A DNA stretch of 64,000 nucleotides. Origin: Stratiolaelaps scimitus. Its lineage: Eukaryota; Arthropoda; Arachnida; Mesostigmata; Laelapidae. The translations under genes were made by a program, and so were the position numbers. The notes beneath the pieces were generated by a model that saw only the letters and a program-made list of their open reading frames with translations, made no database searches and was not told where the DNA came from. Numbering within the stretch: the stretch's first letter is position 1; each line of letters begins with the position of its first letter. Location: assembly GCA_019614645.1 (NCBI GenBank), contig JABWDB010000036.1, positions 3,282,001 to 3,346,000 on the forward strand, in the 5' to 3' direction. This document shows, piece by piece, positions 9,831 to 19,103 of the stretch.

Positions 9831-9869
9831 AGGGTTTCGTTAACACTTGCCCAGTGTTAACGAGACCCT
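9831..9869. repeat. Near-perfect hairpin, 17-bp arms
   Basis: Arms 9,831-9,847 and 9,853-9,869 pair with a single mismatch around TGCCC. The paralogous place in gypsy copy C (about 32,840-32,870) reads AGGGTCTCGTTAAGCC and has no right arm, so the hairpin arose in this copy. Confidence 0.88.
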
Positions 9870-10006
9870 TAATCTAGGTCTGCATATAACTTTGCACGGC
9901 CTAAGACAATTCGTGTGTAACAACCACAACTCGCGTGGTCTACTATTGCTTCTGTCACTGCGAGCGGTGGTCTACGTGGGATCTCCACGGATTGTGAACT
10001 GCCCTT

Positions 10007-10040
10007 TTTTTTTTTTTTTTTTTTCGAGCTGACCCTCAGC
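10007..10040 (-). mobile_element. Ultra-short retroposon copy with 12-bp target duplication
   Basis: An insertion of only 34 bases. On the minus strand it is GCTGAGGGTCAGCTCG followed by about 18 A residues. It is flanked by TGAACTGCCCTT on both sides (9,995-10,006 and 10,041-10,052). The corresponding place in gypsy copy C (about 33,090) has a single CTAACTGCCCTT. It is a severely 5'-truncated copy that retains only the tail hairpin and poly(A). Confidence 0.85.
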
Positions 10041-10216
10041 TGAACTGCCCTTGGCCAATATTCTATAGATCTATATAGATCCATATTCTTCGAACAGATC
10101 CTGCTTCACTATGCGGTTGGCGCTCTCGACGTCCTTGGCCATATTTACCAGCATAAGGCTCATGACGTTGCTCCTGTGTCCAGCATAGCTCGTGGTTCTG
10201 TTTGTTACCCGCCAAC

Positions 10217-10320
10217 TCCAGACTGCCTGACTCCTTTTGGGCATACTGCCTGTGGTTTCCTTTGCAGTCTGGCTGACTCCTTTTGGGCATACTGCCTGTG
10301 GTTTCTTTTGCAGTGTATTG
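10217..10320. repeat. About 52-bp tandem duplication in gag region
   Basis: The segment containing GACTCCTTTTGGGCATACTG and CCTGTGGTTTC occurs twice in succession. The related copies at 22.08 and 33.51 kb have it once. Confidence 0.75.
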
Positions 10321-10689
10321 TTTGAATAGAGCCCTTCGTTCTTCTCGTACCACGCAGGCGTTCCCAACTTGGTGGGAACGTAGTCCCACCAGGAGGAGAG
10401 CTTTGATAATAGACTCGCTGTGGTGAATCGTATTTTTTCAGTAAACGGGGTTACCCCATGTTATAGCTATATAATAGCATCATCCGCAGCCATTGCTAAG
10501 TTTCTGAGACGAGAAATCGTGCTTGGCGTCTAGCACTTAGAATACTTGCTGCTGAGTCTAATACAGAGTCGATGGATTGTTTCGTATTTCAGAATTCAGC
10601 ATAATGGTTCTATAAAGTCATATGGCCCAGGTTTACCTTATCGCGGCGTACTCTGCCGAGAGTTTTCACAGTTTCGGCATTGTAAAGTG

Positions 10690-11800
10690 TCGTGCATCAG
10701 ATCACGATGCACCTCGGTACTCGTCTGAAGGTTGGGATAACAGTTGAAACGAAACTGTCATCCCAGACATCACTACAACTGCCTGCGTTATAGTGTTTTT
10801 TTTAGGCAAACCTGCGCCAGGTTTGCCTTATCGCGGCGCACTCTTTGGGGGTATTTTCCTCCACGGTTTTGACATTGTAAAGAGCTGCGTGAATTTTGTC
10901 AATCCCTCCTGCATCTTGTATTCGTCTGTGATGTCTTGTGCATCTTGTATTCGTCTGTGATGTCTGGGAACCGGCTTGTTCCGTAGGGCGACCATGTTTA
11001 GTCGCCCTAGTGATACGCACGCCGGTATTGTGCGTATCACTATCTCCGGCTATCGAAAGCCGCGTCCCGAAGAAAAGCTTGTCTCAGAGCATACCTTCGG
11101 GACGCGGCTTCTTCGCGCAATTTTCGTTCGCAGCTTGCTTCATTTGCTGGCTCATGCGTTCCATAAATCGCATGAGCCACGTCACGTGACCCTTAGTAGG
11201 GTCATACGGAAACTGCTTTGGAGGAGAACTGCTTGATTTCGTCCTTCCTTCTGTGGGAGGAAATCAAGCAGTTCTCCTTGATTGCCTTTTGGCAAAGGCA
11301 TGCTATGCGAATTACCGTTCCCCAGTCTCGTGCATCGCATATTCGTCTGTGATAGCAGCTTCAACTGCCTGTACCACGCAGGCGTTATAGTGTTTTTTTT
11401 TAGGCAAACCTGGGCTCGGTTTGCCTGATTGCTGCGGACTCTTCGGGGGTGTTTTCCTCTACGGGCACTGTAGAGAGCTGTGTGAATTGAAATGAACATC
11501 TCAATCCAGTCTCTCGTGCATCTGGTATTCGTCGTGTTGTCTGGGAACCGGCTTGTTCCGGAGGGCGACTATGTTTAGTCGCCCTAGTACGCACGTCTGC
11601 CTTTTGGCAAAAGCAATCAAGGAGAACTCCTTTTTGCCCCTTGGAATAGACATTTGGGATGTTCCATTCCGGTGAGTTCCGTATCGTTCCTTGATGGCCG
11701 CAATTAGTGCCTGCAGTGACGCATAAGGTTCTTCTCCACTCGTAAATTCTGGGTCGCCGCAGACCCGTCGTACATTCTGGGTCGGGGGCGACCCAGAAAT
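10690..11800. repeat. Hairpin array within gypsy gag (array A)
   Basis: At least twelve separate stem-loops of different sequence follow one another. Arms are at 10,692-10,698/10,706-10,712; 10,733-10,745/10,753-10,765; 10,804-10,814/10,818-10,828; 10,984-10,992/11,001-11,009; 11,008-11,020/11,030-11,042; 11,057-11,072/11,095-11,110; 11,148-11,158/11,169-11,179; 11,187-11,193/11,198-11,204; 11,222-11,240/11,260-11,278; 11,402-11,410/11,418-11,426; 11,562-11,571/11,576-11,585; and 11,775-11,784/11,789-11,798. Most arms are perfect. In gypsy copy C the homologous region (33.6-33.9 kb, minus) still encodes gag-like protein (LLREED, VMRTLKTYEGNEKA), part of which is absent here. Confidence 0.85.
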
Positions 11801-11929
11801 AAGGGGTGTCGGTCGCCGAATACCATTATACTGCACAATCACCGTCATTGTTCATGGTCTGGGGAACATGTCTTTGTATAGCATCTTTACTGTTAACAGT
11901 TTCACCGATAACGGTATATAAAGTTCACG

Positions 11930-12560
11930 GTCTCGTTTAGAGAAAGACAACCCATAACTTCGAATCCGTGATCGCGGGGTTACACTCGTTTTTGTCAGAC
12001 TGCACCTCGTTTAGGTAGCTGGCGATATAGACTACACGAAAGCTGTCGGGCGACTGACTGCTATATTAAGGTTGCTGTTTATTGATGAGCGGTTCTACCT
12101 TCGTCCGCTAGAGCGTGGGATCACGCGAGTACCTTAAGTACTTCATCTCGTTTGCTGCACTTGGATGGTAGACCAACTGCCTATTCAAATTCTCCTGAGG
12201 TCATTCATTACTGACTCACGAAGATGCATGGTTTGCTTTCGATGATCAATAATTACGTAAACTGTAATTATCATCTGTACGCATAAAAGAGTGGCGGGTC
12301 TCGGAAAGGCTTACCGTTTCTTCTAGGTTCACTTGAGCCGGTAGTCTGGGCAATATATGTGAACTGTAAAAACAAGCCTCGTCGAACTTTTCTGTCACAA
12401 ATCATGCTTTATCTTCGTCCGATAATGTGGCACCTTCTTTCGTAAGTACATCTTCGTATCTTGCGTACCAATTCTCGAACACGTGACCCTTAGTAGGGTC
12501 ATACGGAAACTTTGGAATTCGGTTCTGTAGTCCTTGTAGGATTGAGTCTTTTCTTTCCTG
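11930..12560 (-). repeat. LTR-like flank of gypsy copy A
   Basis: Matches 23,990-24,600 closely throughout and 34,320-34,880 in its first part. After the shared GGGTCTCGAATGGCTTA-like block, this copy and the 24 kb copy continue with CCGTTTCTTC and about 200 more shared bases. The 16.1, 28.06 and 34.9 kb copies switch instead to the unknown coding module. The switch point may mark an element boundary. Confidence 0.6.
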
Positions 12561-12598
12561 CCGTTGTTGAGCGAATGGTTTAATTGCAATAGATCCTG

Positions 12599-12630
12599 GA
12601 ATCAGGGTGCAATATTTTGCACCCTGATTC
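12599..12630. repeat. Perfect hairpin, 14-bp arms
   Basis: GAATCAGGGTGCAA (12,599-12,612) and its exact reverse complement (12,617-12,630) flank TATT. The paralogue at 24,686-24,715 has the same hairpin with one mismatch. Confidence 0.92.
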
Positions 12631-12724
12631 TGTAGATTCAGAAGAGCTTCTAGATTTCTGATTTCATTGGCAATAGATGTTTTGTGCTGGTAACTGATTG
12701 TAGTAGTAGTAGTAGCGACTTCGT

Positions 12725-12835
12725 TATCCAGAGGTCATAGCTAGACTGACTCTTGTCATTATTGTTGTATATATATATATATATATATAAATAAATATAT
12801 ATAAATAAATATATATAAATAAATAAATACTTCGG
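12725..12835 (-). repeat. Inverted terminal repeat of plus-strand gypsy copy A plus AT microsatellite
   Basis: The reverse complement of about 12,723-12,760 matches 15,965-16,030 (GACAAG.GTCAGTCTA.CTATG.CCTCTGGATAAC). The terminal sequence is therefore inverted relative to the right end. An (AT)n/(AAAT)n microsatellite follows at 12,765-12,832. Confidence 0.65.
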
Positions 12836-13035
12836 CTTAAACAACTACCCAGAAATTTTCTCGAATTAATTAGGGAAGTGCACGAAATTTCAACAACATT
12901 TCCGGGTTAAACCCAAATCACGTAAGATCTTTATGAAATCAACACCAGTTTCAAATCGCAGTTTACTCAAACTAGAAAAAGAATTAGACCGATTATTCAA
13001 TACAGGTATTTGTGACGAGGTCACTTATTCTCATT

Positions 13036-14290
13036 ATTCCGTGCTGCCCTCCGGGCTGGCCTCCACGTGAGGTCCCACGGATTGTCTAAGATGACGATCC
13101 GTGGTAAGGCGGTCGAGGCCGGGGGGCCTTCCCCCCTTCGAGCAGGGCCAGATGCTTGCCCTTTTTAAGAGCGCACATGAGGCTCTTCCGGGCTGCACCC
13201 CGGCTGGTGGGGCCTACGGGCTCATCATTTGGGCCCCGACCCTGGAGCTCGCCCGCAAGGCGATGATGCTAACGGCCTCGGCATCACCTCCGTCCGCCGT
13301 CTCCACGTCGCGCCCTGTCCGGCTCGCCGCTCGCCAGAGCCCGTCCTGCTCACCTTCAGCGGGCCGCCTCCCCCCTCGATGTTCCTCGGCTACCGGTCCC
13401 ATCCGGTCGTCCTCGAACCTGACAGCCCACCATTGTGCTTCAACAGGCCACATCGCGGCCCGGTGCTCATTGCCGAGGGCCTGCAGCTGAGGCTTCAGCC
13501 CTTCATGCCTATGACCACATGGTGCTGGACGCCCTGACGACGATCCTGAACCTCCAGCTTCCTCTGGCAGCGGCGTCGCAGGCTACTCTTCTGGCCCGCT
13601 TCGGTGGCCTCGGCATCCTCAGTGAACACCGCTTGGCTGACGTTTGCTACGCAGCCTCGCTTACGGCGGTCGCCGACATGGTTGCTACAGTCCTCCCCCG
13701 AAGCTCTCGCCCACTTCTCCCCTTCCCGTGAAGCTGCCCTTGACCAGAAGGGCGTCCGCGCCCGGGTCCCTCAGGACAAGCAGAGCAAGCAGCGGGTATG
13801 GTCTGATGTTCTCCATAAGGAGCTGTGGGACTCCCTCCTAGCCCCCTTGCAGCAGGAAGCCACAGGGCCTCGACACTTCCGACGGGCGCCGCCCTGACGG
13901 CCTCACTCTCATCCCCTTCCACCGAAGCCAACACCTCGTTTGGGACGGTACGGTGGTTGACACTCTAGCACCTTCTTATGGTAATCACTGTGCGACCACC
14001 CCCGGTTACGCGGTAGTGCGCGCGATTCGGGCATTCCAGGCAACCCACCTTTTTTGCCCCATTGTTTTTGAGACCTTAGGCGGGCACGGCCCCCTCACTG
14101 CGAACTTCCTCGAAGGGGTCTACCATAGGCCGATCCACGTCACCGGGGACAAGTGCGCAGGATCTTTCCTTCTGCAAAGCCTATCCCTCGCTGTGCAGAG
14201 AGGAAATGCCATCGTTTTTCTCGGAACAATGTCGGCCTCAGCCCCGGTCCCAGCTATTCCCCCCCACCCCCCCTTCAATAATCCCTAGAA
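13036..14290 (+). pseudogene. GC-rich non-LTR retrotransposon C-terminal fragment
   Basis: A GC-rich block lies inside the AT-rich gypsy. Frames shift, but translated segments include SALHAYDHMVLDALTTILN, DGLTLIPFHRSQHLVWDGT followed by VDTLAPSY, and RGNAIVFLGT. This order matches the C-terminal half of the LINE at 53.7-55.1 kb. The insertion replaces the RT core of the host gypsy element. It ends in a C-rich stretch at about 14,260-14,275. Confidence 0.7.
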
Positions 14291-14300
14291 ATAATCCCTA

Positions 14301-14745
14301 ATGTTGAATGAATGTTTACATGCTAGTAGATCTCTGAGCAAATCTGAACGAAGCTACGCACAAATTGAAAAAGAAGCCCTAGGCCTTATATTTGCATGTC
14401 AGAAATTGCGCAAATACATCCACGACAGACATTTCATTTTACTCACAGACCACAAACCATTTCCAACTATATTCGGCAGCAAAAAGAGAATTCCGATCCA
14501 TATTGCTAATAGATTACAAAGGTGGGCAACTATTTTACAAGGTAATAATCCATAATCCCTAGAAATAATTCCTAACTACTGTATGTTTGAATAAATATTG
14601 CTTATTAGGTACTTTTTACAAGATTACCAGTTTGAGATCCAGTACAAAAAAACTGATGAATTTGGGAACGCTGATGTTCTATCACGACTTATTACTAAGC
14701 AACAGTCGCAAAGAACCCGAAGATGAAGTAATTGCACAAGTTGAA
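14301..14745 (+). pseudogene. Gypsy RNase H (copy A)
   Basis: The frame contains SKSERSYAQIEKEALGLIFAC, KLRKYIHDRHFILLTDHKPF and RLQRWATIL, the RNase H region of Ty3/gypsy pol including the TDHKP motif. Catalytic residues upstream (the DAS motif seen in the 26.4 kb copy) are lost to the LINE insertion. A 72-bp insertion at 14,542-14,613 breaks the frame. Confidence 0.8.
14542..14613. mobile_element. 72-bp insertion with 9-bp target duplication
   Basis: TTTTACAAG flanks both sides (14,533-14,541 and 14,614-14,622). The 26.69 kb paralogue is uninterrupted here. The insert contains ATAATCCCTAGAAATAATTC and GTATGTTTGAATAAATAT, also found at 25,979-26,025 beside LINE 3' ends. It behaves like a MITE or very short retroposon. 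Confidence 0.7.
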
Positions 14746-14954
14746 AAGATCTCAACAGCGCACTTCTAGAAATTAGTACCGGTAACACTTGAAGACATTC
14801 GCAATGAAACCGCAAACGATATAACCCTTCACAATACAATGAACTATCTAAAAAAACACTGGGCATCAATACCAATTAATCATCAAATCTTTTGTCTTTA
14901 CAGTAGACGTGATTCATTGTGTACTAGACAGGGGTGCCTACTATTAACCAATAG

Positions 14955-15660
14955 ATTGGTGTCCCACCAAAATTATTAAAAGAACTTCATGCCAACCATT
15001 TAGGGAGCACCCGAACTAAACAAGTGGCAAGATCATATATGTACTGGCCATGGATTGATGATGATATTGAGAACATGGTCCGTCACTGCACCCATTGTGC
15101 CCAACAGTCCTGAAACCCAACCAAGATACTGACTCAAAATCGGCCTATAACAAGACGACCATTTGGACGAGTACACCTTGATTTCGCTGGCCCATTAGAA
15201 GGAAAAGTGTTTCTAATAGCTGCCGATGCGTATTCTAGATGGCCTGAAATCTATACTATGAATACAGCAACAACAAACACTACCATCACAAGGCTCTATG
15301 ACGACATGTTTACACATTTCGGTAGTCCACATACTATCGTTACTGACAACGACGTCCAATTTACATCACAAACATTCACGGATTTTGCCAACTCCTTTGG
15401 TGTTATCCATATGAGAACAGCCCCATACTATCCCTAGTTAAATGGATTAGCCGAAAGGTTTGTTGACATTTTTAAAAGGTCGTACAAAAAATTATGACAC
15501 AATAATGACCCTGATACGGCCCGTGACCTTTTCCTAAGGCCCTACAGAAGTTCTCCCAATCTAACAAGAAGCACCTCTGTCGAACTTAGGCAGACACCTA
15601 AGAACTATTTTAGATCTTCTAAAATTCGAAGTATAGGAAAATTGATTCCGAAAGAATCGG
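14955..15660 (+). pseudogene. Gypsy integrase (copy A)
   Basis: An H2C2 zinc-binding region (HANHLGSTRTKQVARSYM, then HCTHC) is followed by the catalytic core HLDFAGPLEGKVFLIAADAY and SPHTIVTDNDVQFTSQTF. These are the first two acidic residues of the DDE triad (D in DFAG, D in TDND). A stop follows APYYP near 15,437, and the sequence then continues with LAERFVDIFKRS. The catalytic glutamate region is therefore separated by a stop. Inactive. Confidence 0.85.
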
Positions 15661-15949
15661 ACCCGTGATGTATCGAGTTAGAGTGGACAACAGAATGACC
15701 GACATGCAATCAACTTAAAGTAAAGGATGAACCCTTCTAAAATAACATCTTAGGACAACCATCAAAGAACCAAGCAATACCCTACACACCTCCAAGGAGT
15801 ATATCAATCAGATCGATACCATTCGAGACAAACAGACTACATCGTACAAGACAACCACCTTCTAGATTAAAGGTCATTGGCCAAGACCGATCTTGTAGAT
15901 CAGTGAGAAAACGTCAGTGAGAAAACGTCTTTAAAAGATAGAGGGTGTG

Positions 15950-16080
15950 ACGTACATATATATAAAGCATAAACCTATAAGACAAGGGTCAGTCTATCTA
16001 TGGCCTCTGGATAACAAAGTCTTATTCATCTAGAACATTAGTCTAATCTATACGAAATCCAGTCACCTCAGGTTCCACTT
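15950..16080 (+). repeat. Right terminal repeat of plus-strand gypsy copy A
   Basis: Contains AAAGCATAAACC, GACAAGGGTCAGTCTATC and TTAGTCTAATCTATACGAAA. Its inverted counterparts occur at 12,723-12,760 and 24,841-24,925, and a direct counterpart at 27,790-27,860. A tandem CAGTGAGAAAACGT duplication lies just upstream (15,901-15,930). Confidence 0.65.
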
Positions 16081-17085
16081 CTTTTTTATCAGACTGCACC
16101 TCGTTTATGTAGCTGGCGACAACTGCTGGTTGCTGTTTAAGGATTAACGGTTCTGCCGCCTCTCAATAAACTGAAGGCGACCTCTCAATAAGACAGTCCT
16201 CATCAATAAAAAGTTTAAATCCATTTATTGTTGTACTCGTTATAGGGCTATTTCTAAGTAGACCCAATATGCCTCCCCCAAAGAGAGCTTGAGCCTGGGT
16301 TAAGAGAAGCTGTTTTGCTCAGTAGAGTCCTTAACACGAAAGAGTTCCTGACTCGGAAGGCACGCCCGCCGAAATTATATTTTTGCCGAAACACCCAGGC
16401 GAACCTGGAGGTTTTCCAGATACTCTATCTTCTTCCTATTTTAAAGTGATGAATCGTTCATTTAAATACCTCTTCATGGAAAATACGGTTTTCGGTACTG
16501 AGACTGTGGGACTTCATGAAAGATTTCCGCAAATCCCTCGTCGAAAAGGAGCTGAATTTCTTTCAAATAGTCCTTTGTCGAAGTTATCGGCACATCCTGG
16601 TTGTTTCTTAGGTTAACGTAGGAGCTTCAGGTTGTTATGGGAGAAAACATTATTCAATGATCTCTATTACATTTTCTATATTAGCAAATTCTATTTCACT
16701 TAATGGCCTAATCATTGTTTGACCAACAGTTTCCACACACTTTAGCTTCGATTATCTTCCGCATCCTATACATTCATCGTTGGTCTTCTGTCGAATCATG
16801 ATGACCTGAACCGATGAAACACGTGGTTTTGCTATCTACAACTTTGTGCCTTCTAGTTTGATGATAAATATTAGCAACATGCGATTGCCGCTCATTTCTT
16901 GGACCATTTTAGCAACACGAGGTCCCTCATCCGTCAATCCGCGAGACTTTTGTAGTTGCTTGATTGTTAGCCCATAGTCGACAAAGTCACGCAATATCTG
17001 AAATTGAATCGAACAATTTTCTGCGAGATTACAGATTCAAATTGACATATTCATTTACCTACCTTGCTCTTAATCGTTCAATGAG
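16080..17085 (-). pseudogene. LTR-like piece plus conserved coding module (copy 2)
   Basis: Starts with a shortened gypsy LTR-like piece (16,080-16,200) and passes at GGCGACCTCTCAATAAGACA into the unknown module. The minus strand at about 16,880-17,030 encodes LAENCSIQFQILRDFVD and DEGPRVAKMVQEMSGNRM. It is in frame with the same region in the copies at 7.4, 28.8 and 36.0 kb. The upstream part (16,215-16,450) repeats the CAATATGCCTC..AAAGAG block. Confidence 0.45.
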
Positions 17086-17118
17086 CCAAGAAGAAAAACG
17101 CGCAGCTAATTTATCTGT

Positions 17119-17215
17119 TGTTTTTTTTTGAGCTGAATCTCAGCTGTTCCCCCATCTGAAATGCTCCAGCTCCTAACCTTCTAGGTATTACTATGAGCAC
17201 CTGCTTGTTGTCTTC
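17119..17215 (-). mobile_element. Short retroposon with 3' hairpin tail (diverged copy)
   Basis: Minus-strand end AGCTGAGATTCAGCT followed by nine A residues. The body shares the ATAGTAATACCTAGAAGG block with the 6.2 and 43.3 kb copies. Confidence 0.6.
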
Positions 17216-17449
17216 ATTACTCGTACCTGTCAAGAACCTTCAGATAAAGAAAGATGATAAAGAACAGCTAATGTATCTCGTATAGTCTTGGAATGCTATA
17301 TACATAGAACAAGCACCGATAGATTGATTCAATTTTAACATTGTAAATGTGACTATATAATTAGATTACTTTAAGCTTGAATATTTTCGAAAAAAATCCA
17401 AAGATCATAAATGGCACACACCCATCTTGCGGTGAAATCGTAGCGATTC

Positions 17450-17761
17450 TTCATACGTTGCTTCTCTTAAGCGTATCTTCATGACGAGTCTTGACGCTGA
17501 ATCCTTGCAACAAACTTCACAATACTGCTGATGCTAGTGCAGATCACTTATTGAAGATATCTCGTGGACAAACTCATTGAAGTGATCTAGAAAGGTCATA
17601 AATTCTGTCTGGTCGCCATAGAATGGCTCTATCTTAGCGTCCGGTAGCTTGGTGCTTGAATTGTTCACTTGAACAGAAGCGGCCAGACGCTCCAATGCTC
17701 TTTGAGGGCCATGCCCTACTGCACCGAGTTGCATCGTTTGGAGCTTAGCCAACCCCTGCAC
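17450..17761 (-). pseudogene. BEL/Pao-type gag fragment (DUF1759-like), copy 1
   Basis: The minus-strand frame ends with IEPFYGDQTEFMTFLDHFNE and FVHEISSISD, the K.....F.GD...F..F...F...VH....SD pattern of the gag-like domain near the start of BEL/Pao polyproteins. The paralogue at 36,328-36,612 extends the homology (HYHQQYYVSLLQGLS). Upstream on the minus strand, at 18.6-19.0 kb, lies an LTR-like block, in the order expected of a BEL element. No RT of this element is present nearby. Confidence 0.65.
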
Positions 17762-18444
17762 TAATAACCCCGAGTTCCCACATTCTTACTCTTGACAACG
17801 AGAGCTAAACGATTTTGTAATGGATTTGATTGGGCAAAAATTAGGTCTAAAGTTTCGTAATAGCTTCAGACTTCCTTAGCTATATATTCTTTATTTCTTA
17901 ACCGGTGATATTTTGCCACCGGATTTTGGATTCATAGTCATGCATCATAAGGACAGCGATTATTTAATTCATCTATAAATTTTTAAAACTTTGTGAAATA
18001 CGAGACTTCACAACGAATGGGGATTCTAACGCTCTTATAGCTTGCCATAGCTAATTTTTGTGTGGGAATGTTTCAAATCTACGTTGGGCGTTAAATGTCA
18101 CAAATAGTAACAGGAGAGGAAGATAGAGAATCTAACAATTTCTACAAAGTTTCTCAAAAAATAGGCAAGCTATCTAAGCATGAAAACTGAGACGGAATTC
18201 AATAAAGGGACAATTTAATTTATCAAGCCAAACATAGCATTATTAATTAAGAAATAGAAAATTGTTGAATGAGCCAAGAAGCAAAGATGTTTCTAACAAA
18301 GGGCTTACATGTTCACTATGCATGGTGCCAGCTCAACAAATGTCCTCTAGCTAAAAAAGGATTGACCTTCATTAGCTAAATTGTCGAGAATTGTCGACCA
18401 TGCGGCGTACTACTTGCAGAGTGAATTGGCGGCAAATGTGAAAT

Positions 18445-18587
18445 CAATAATTGTTTTTCGAGCTGACCCTCAGCTTCGAAAATGACAAAGAACTCCTAAA
18501 GATTCTACGCGTCTGACAGGATTTGAACCCGCGTCCCTCCGGTCTAGCAGTTCAAGACGCTCACCACTAGACTATCCAGAGAACAAA
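18445..18587 (-). mobile_element. tRNA-derived SINE with 11-bp target duplication
   Basis: About 143 bases are absent from the otherwise parallel place at 37,230. They are flanked by AAATGTGAAAT and AAATATGAAAT (18,434-18,444 and 18,588-18,598, one difference). On the minus strand it starts with a tRNA-like head, continues with about 30 unrelated bases, and ends in AGCTGAGGGTCAGCTCGAAAAAC, the tail of the short retroposon family. It is therefore a modular SINE: a pol III promoter head joined to a shared tail. Confidence 0.75.
18509..18583 (-). tRNA. tRNA-like pseudogene (SINE head)
   Basis: The minus strand shows an A-box TAGTCTAGTGG (complement of 18,564-18,574) and a B-box GGTTCAAATCC (18,519-18,529) about 35 bases apart, the spacing of a tRNA gene. 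A T-arm stem can be drawn, but the 5' and 3' acceptor strands do not pair and the anticodon arm is doubtful. I therefore do not assign an isotype. It is best read as the promoter head of the SINE. Confidence 0.6.
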
Positions 18588-18639
18588 AAATATGAAATTG
18601 ACTGCTAGTCTAACGTAACAGGTCAGAATCAAAACAAAT

Positions 18640-19010
18640 AACTATCCTCTGAACCACCTCGTCCTCGTCCACACCTAGGAACCATAGGTTTACGAGTACT
18701 CTTTCCGTGGCCACTTGTGGCGACACTTTAGTGAGATGGGGAAATGTGCACTCAGCAGGTAGAGAGGGGCCTGTACGAGAATGGACGTAGGATCATTGAC
18801 GTAGGAACGTGCGCACAACACGCAGACAGCAGAAGGTACTATCAGGGTTAAGATATATAGCGTCACCAACCAGTCTCGTCGAGCCTGTCAGAAGTGAAGG
18901 TAGCGTGCCGGCTATTCTCAATCAACGCAAAACTCCCTTTTGTCATCTATTGTGCTCATTTGTGAGAACCCACAAATTAGAAACAGTATTTTTGTGGTGT
19001 TTCATTGTAT
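18640..19010. repeat. LTR-like promoter block (copy 1)
   Basis: Parallels 29,280-29,660 and 37,540-37,900. Shared blocks are CACACCTAGGAACCA, ATGGGGAAATGTGCACTCAG-like sequence, GATATATAGCGTCACCAACC, GAAGGTAGCGTGCCGGCT and CAACGCAAAACTCCCTTTTG. GGATATATAG-type sequence supplies a TATA-like box. It lies on the 5' side of the minus-strand BEL gag piece and is a candidate LTR. Confidence 0.5.
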
Positions 19011-19103
19011 TATTATCACTATCTATATTATTGTAGTTTTTCGACTCCCTATCAGTATACATAGTCTCATTCAAACATGTTCACACTTTTGTAAAGGTAA
19101 ACC

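Larger units (their letters stand above)
8400..11880 (-). mobile_element. Degenerate Ty3/gypsy element (copy A)
   Basis: Read from high to low coordinates this is gag (about 11.85-10.06 kb, mostly replaced by hairpin arrays), RNase H (9,503-9,171), the integrase zinc region (about 9.13-9.0 kb) and the integrase C-terminus (8,860-8,480). Integrase-end residues such as TPSGTNEN match the copies at 5.6 and 31.3 kb. The RT core recognisable at 21.7 and 32.7 kb is largely missing here. Many stops and frameshifts make the element certainly dead. It is flanked at 11.9-12.5 kb by the LTR-like block. Confidence 0.7.
12840..16080 (+). mobile_element. Plus-strand Ty3/gypsy element copy A, nested insertions
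   Basis: In order this holds an RT N-terminal piece (about 12,930-13,035; LLKLEKELDRLFNTGI), a GC-rich LINE fragment (13,036-14,290) in place of the RT palm, RNase H (14,301-14,745), and the integrase zinc and catalytic regions (14,955-15,660). It ends in a terminal repeat near 15,950-16,080. The family differs from the minus-strand gypsy. A second copy lies at 25.1-27.9 kb. Stops and indels show it is inactive. Confidence 0.8.

Noticed and set aside
10938..11236. Two overlapping plus-strand ORFs of 83 and 86 codons, repeated at 22.54-22.84 kb
   Set aside because: They run antisense to gag through the hairpin array. Their identity between copies follows from the 411-bp near-identical block, not from protein conservation.
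10690..11600. Array of regularly spaced hairpins considered as a CRISPR-like or integron-like array
   Set aside because: Stems differ in sequence from one to the next, there is no constant direct repeat with variable spacer, and the context is an animal retroelement.
12650..12844. 64-codon ORF with repeated tyrosine/isoleucine
   Set aside because: Translation of the AT microsatellite.
13214..13453. 79-codon minus-strand ORF inside the GC-rich LINE piece
   Set aside because: Antisense shadow of the LINE; high GC lengthens chance frames.
18509..18583. Functional tRNA gene
   Set aside because: Acceptor strands do not pair and the anticodon arm is not convincing. Target duplications and the A tail show it is a SINE head.
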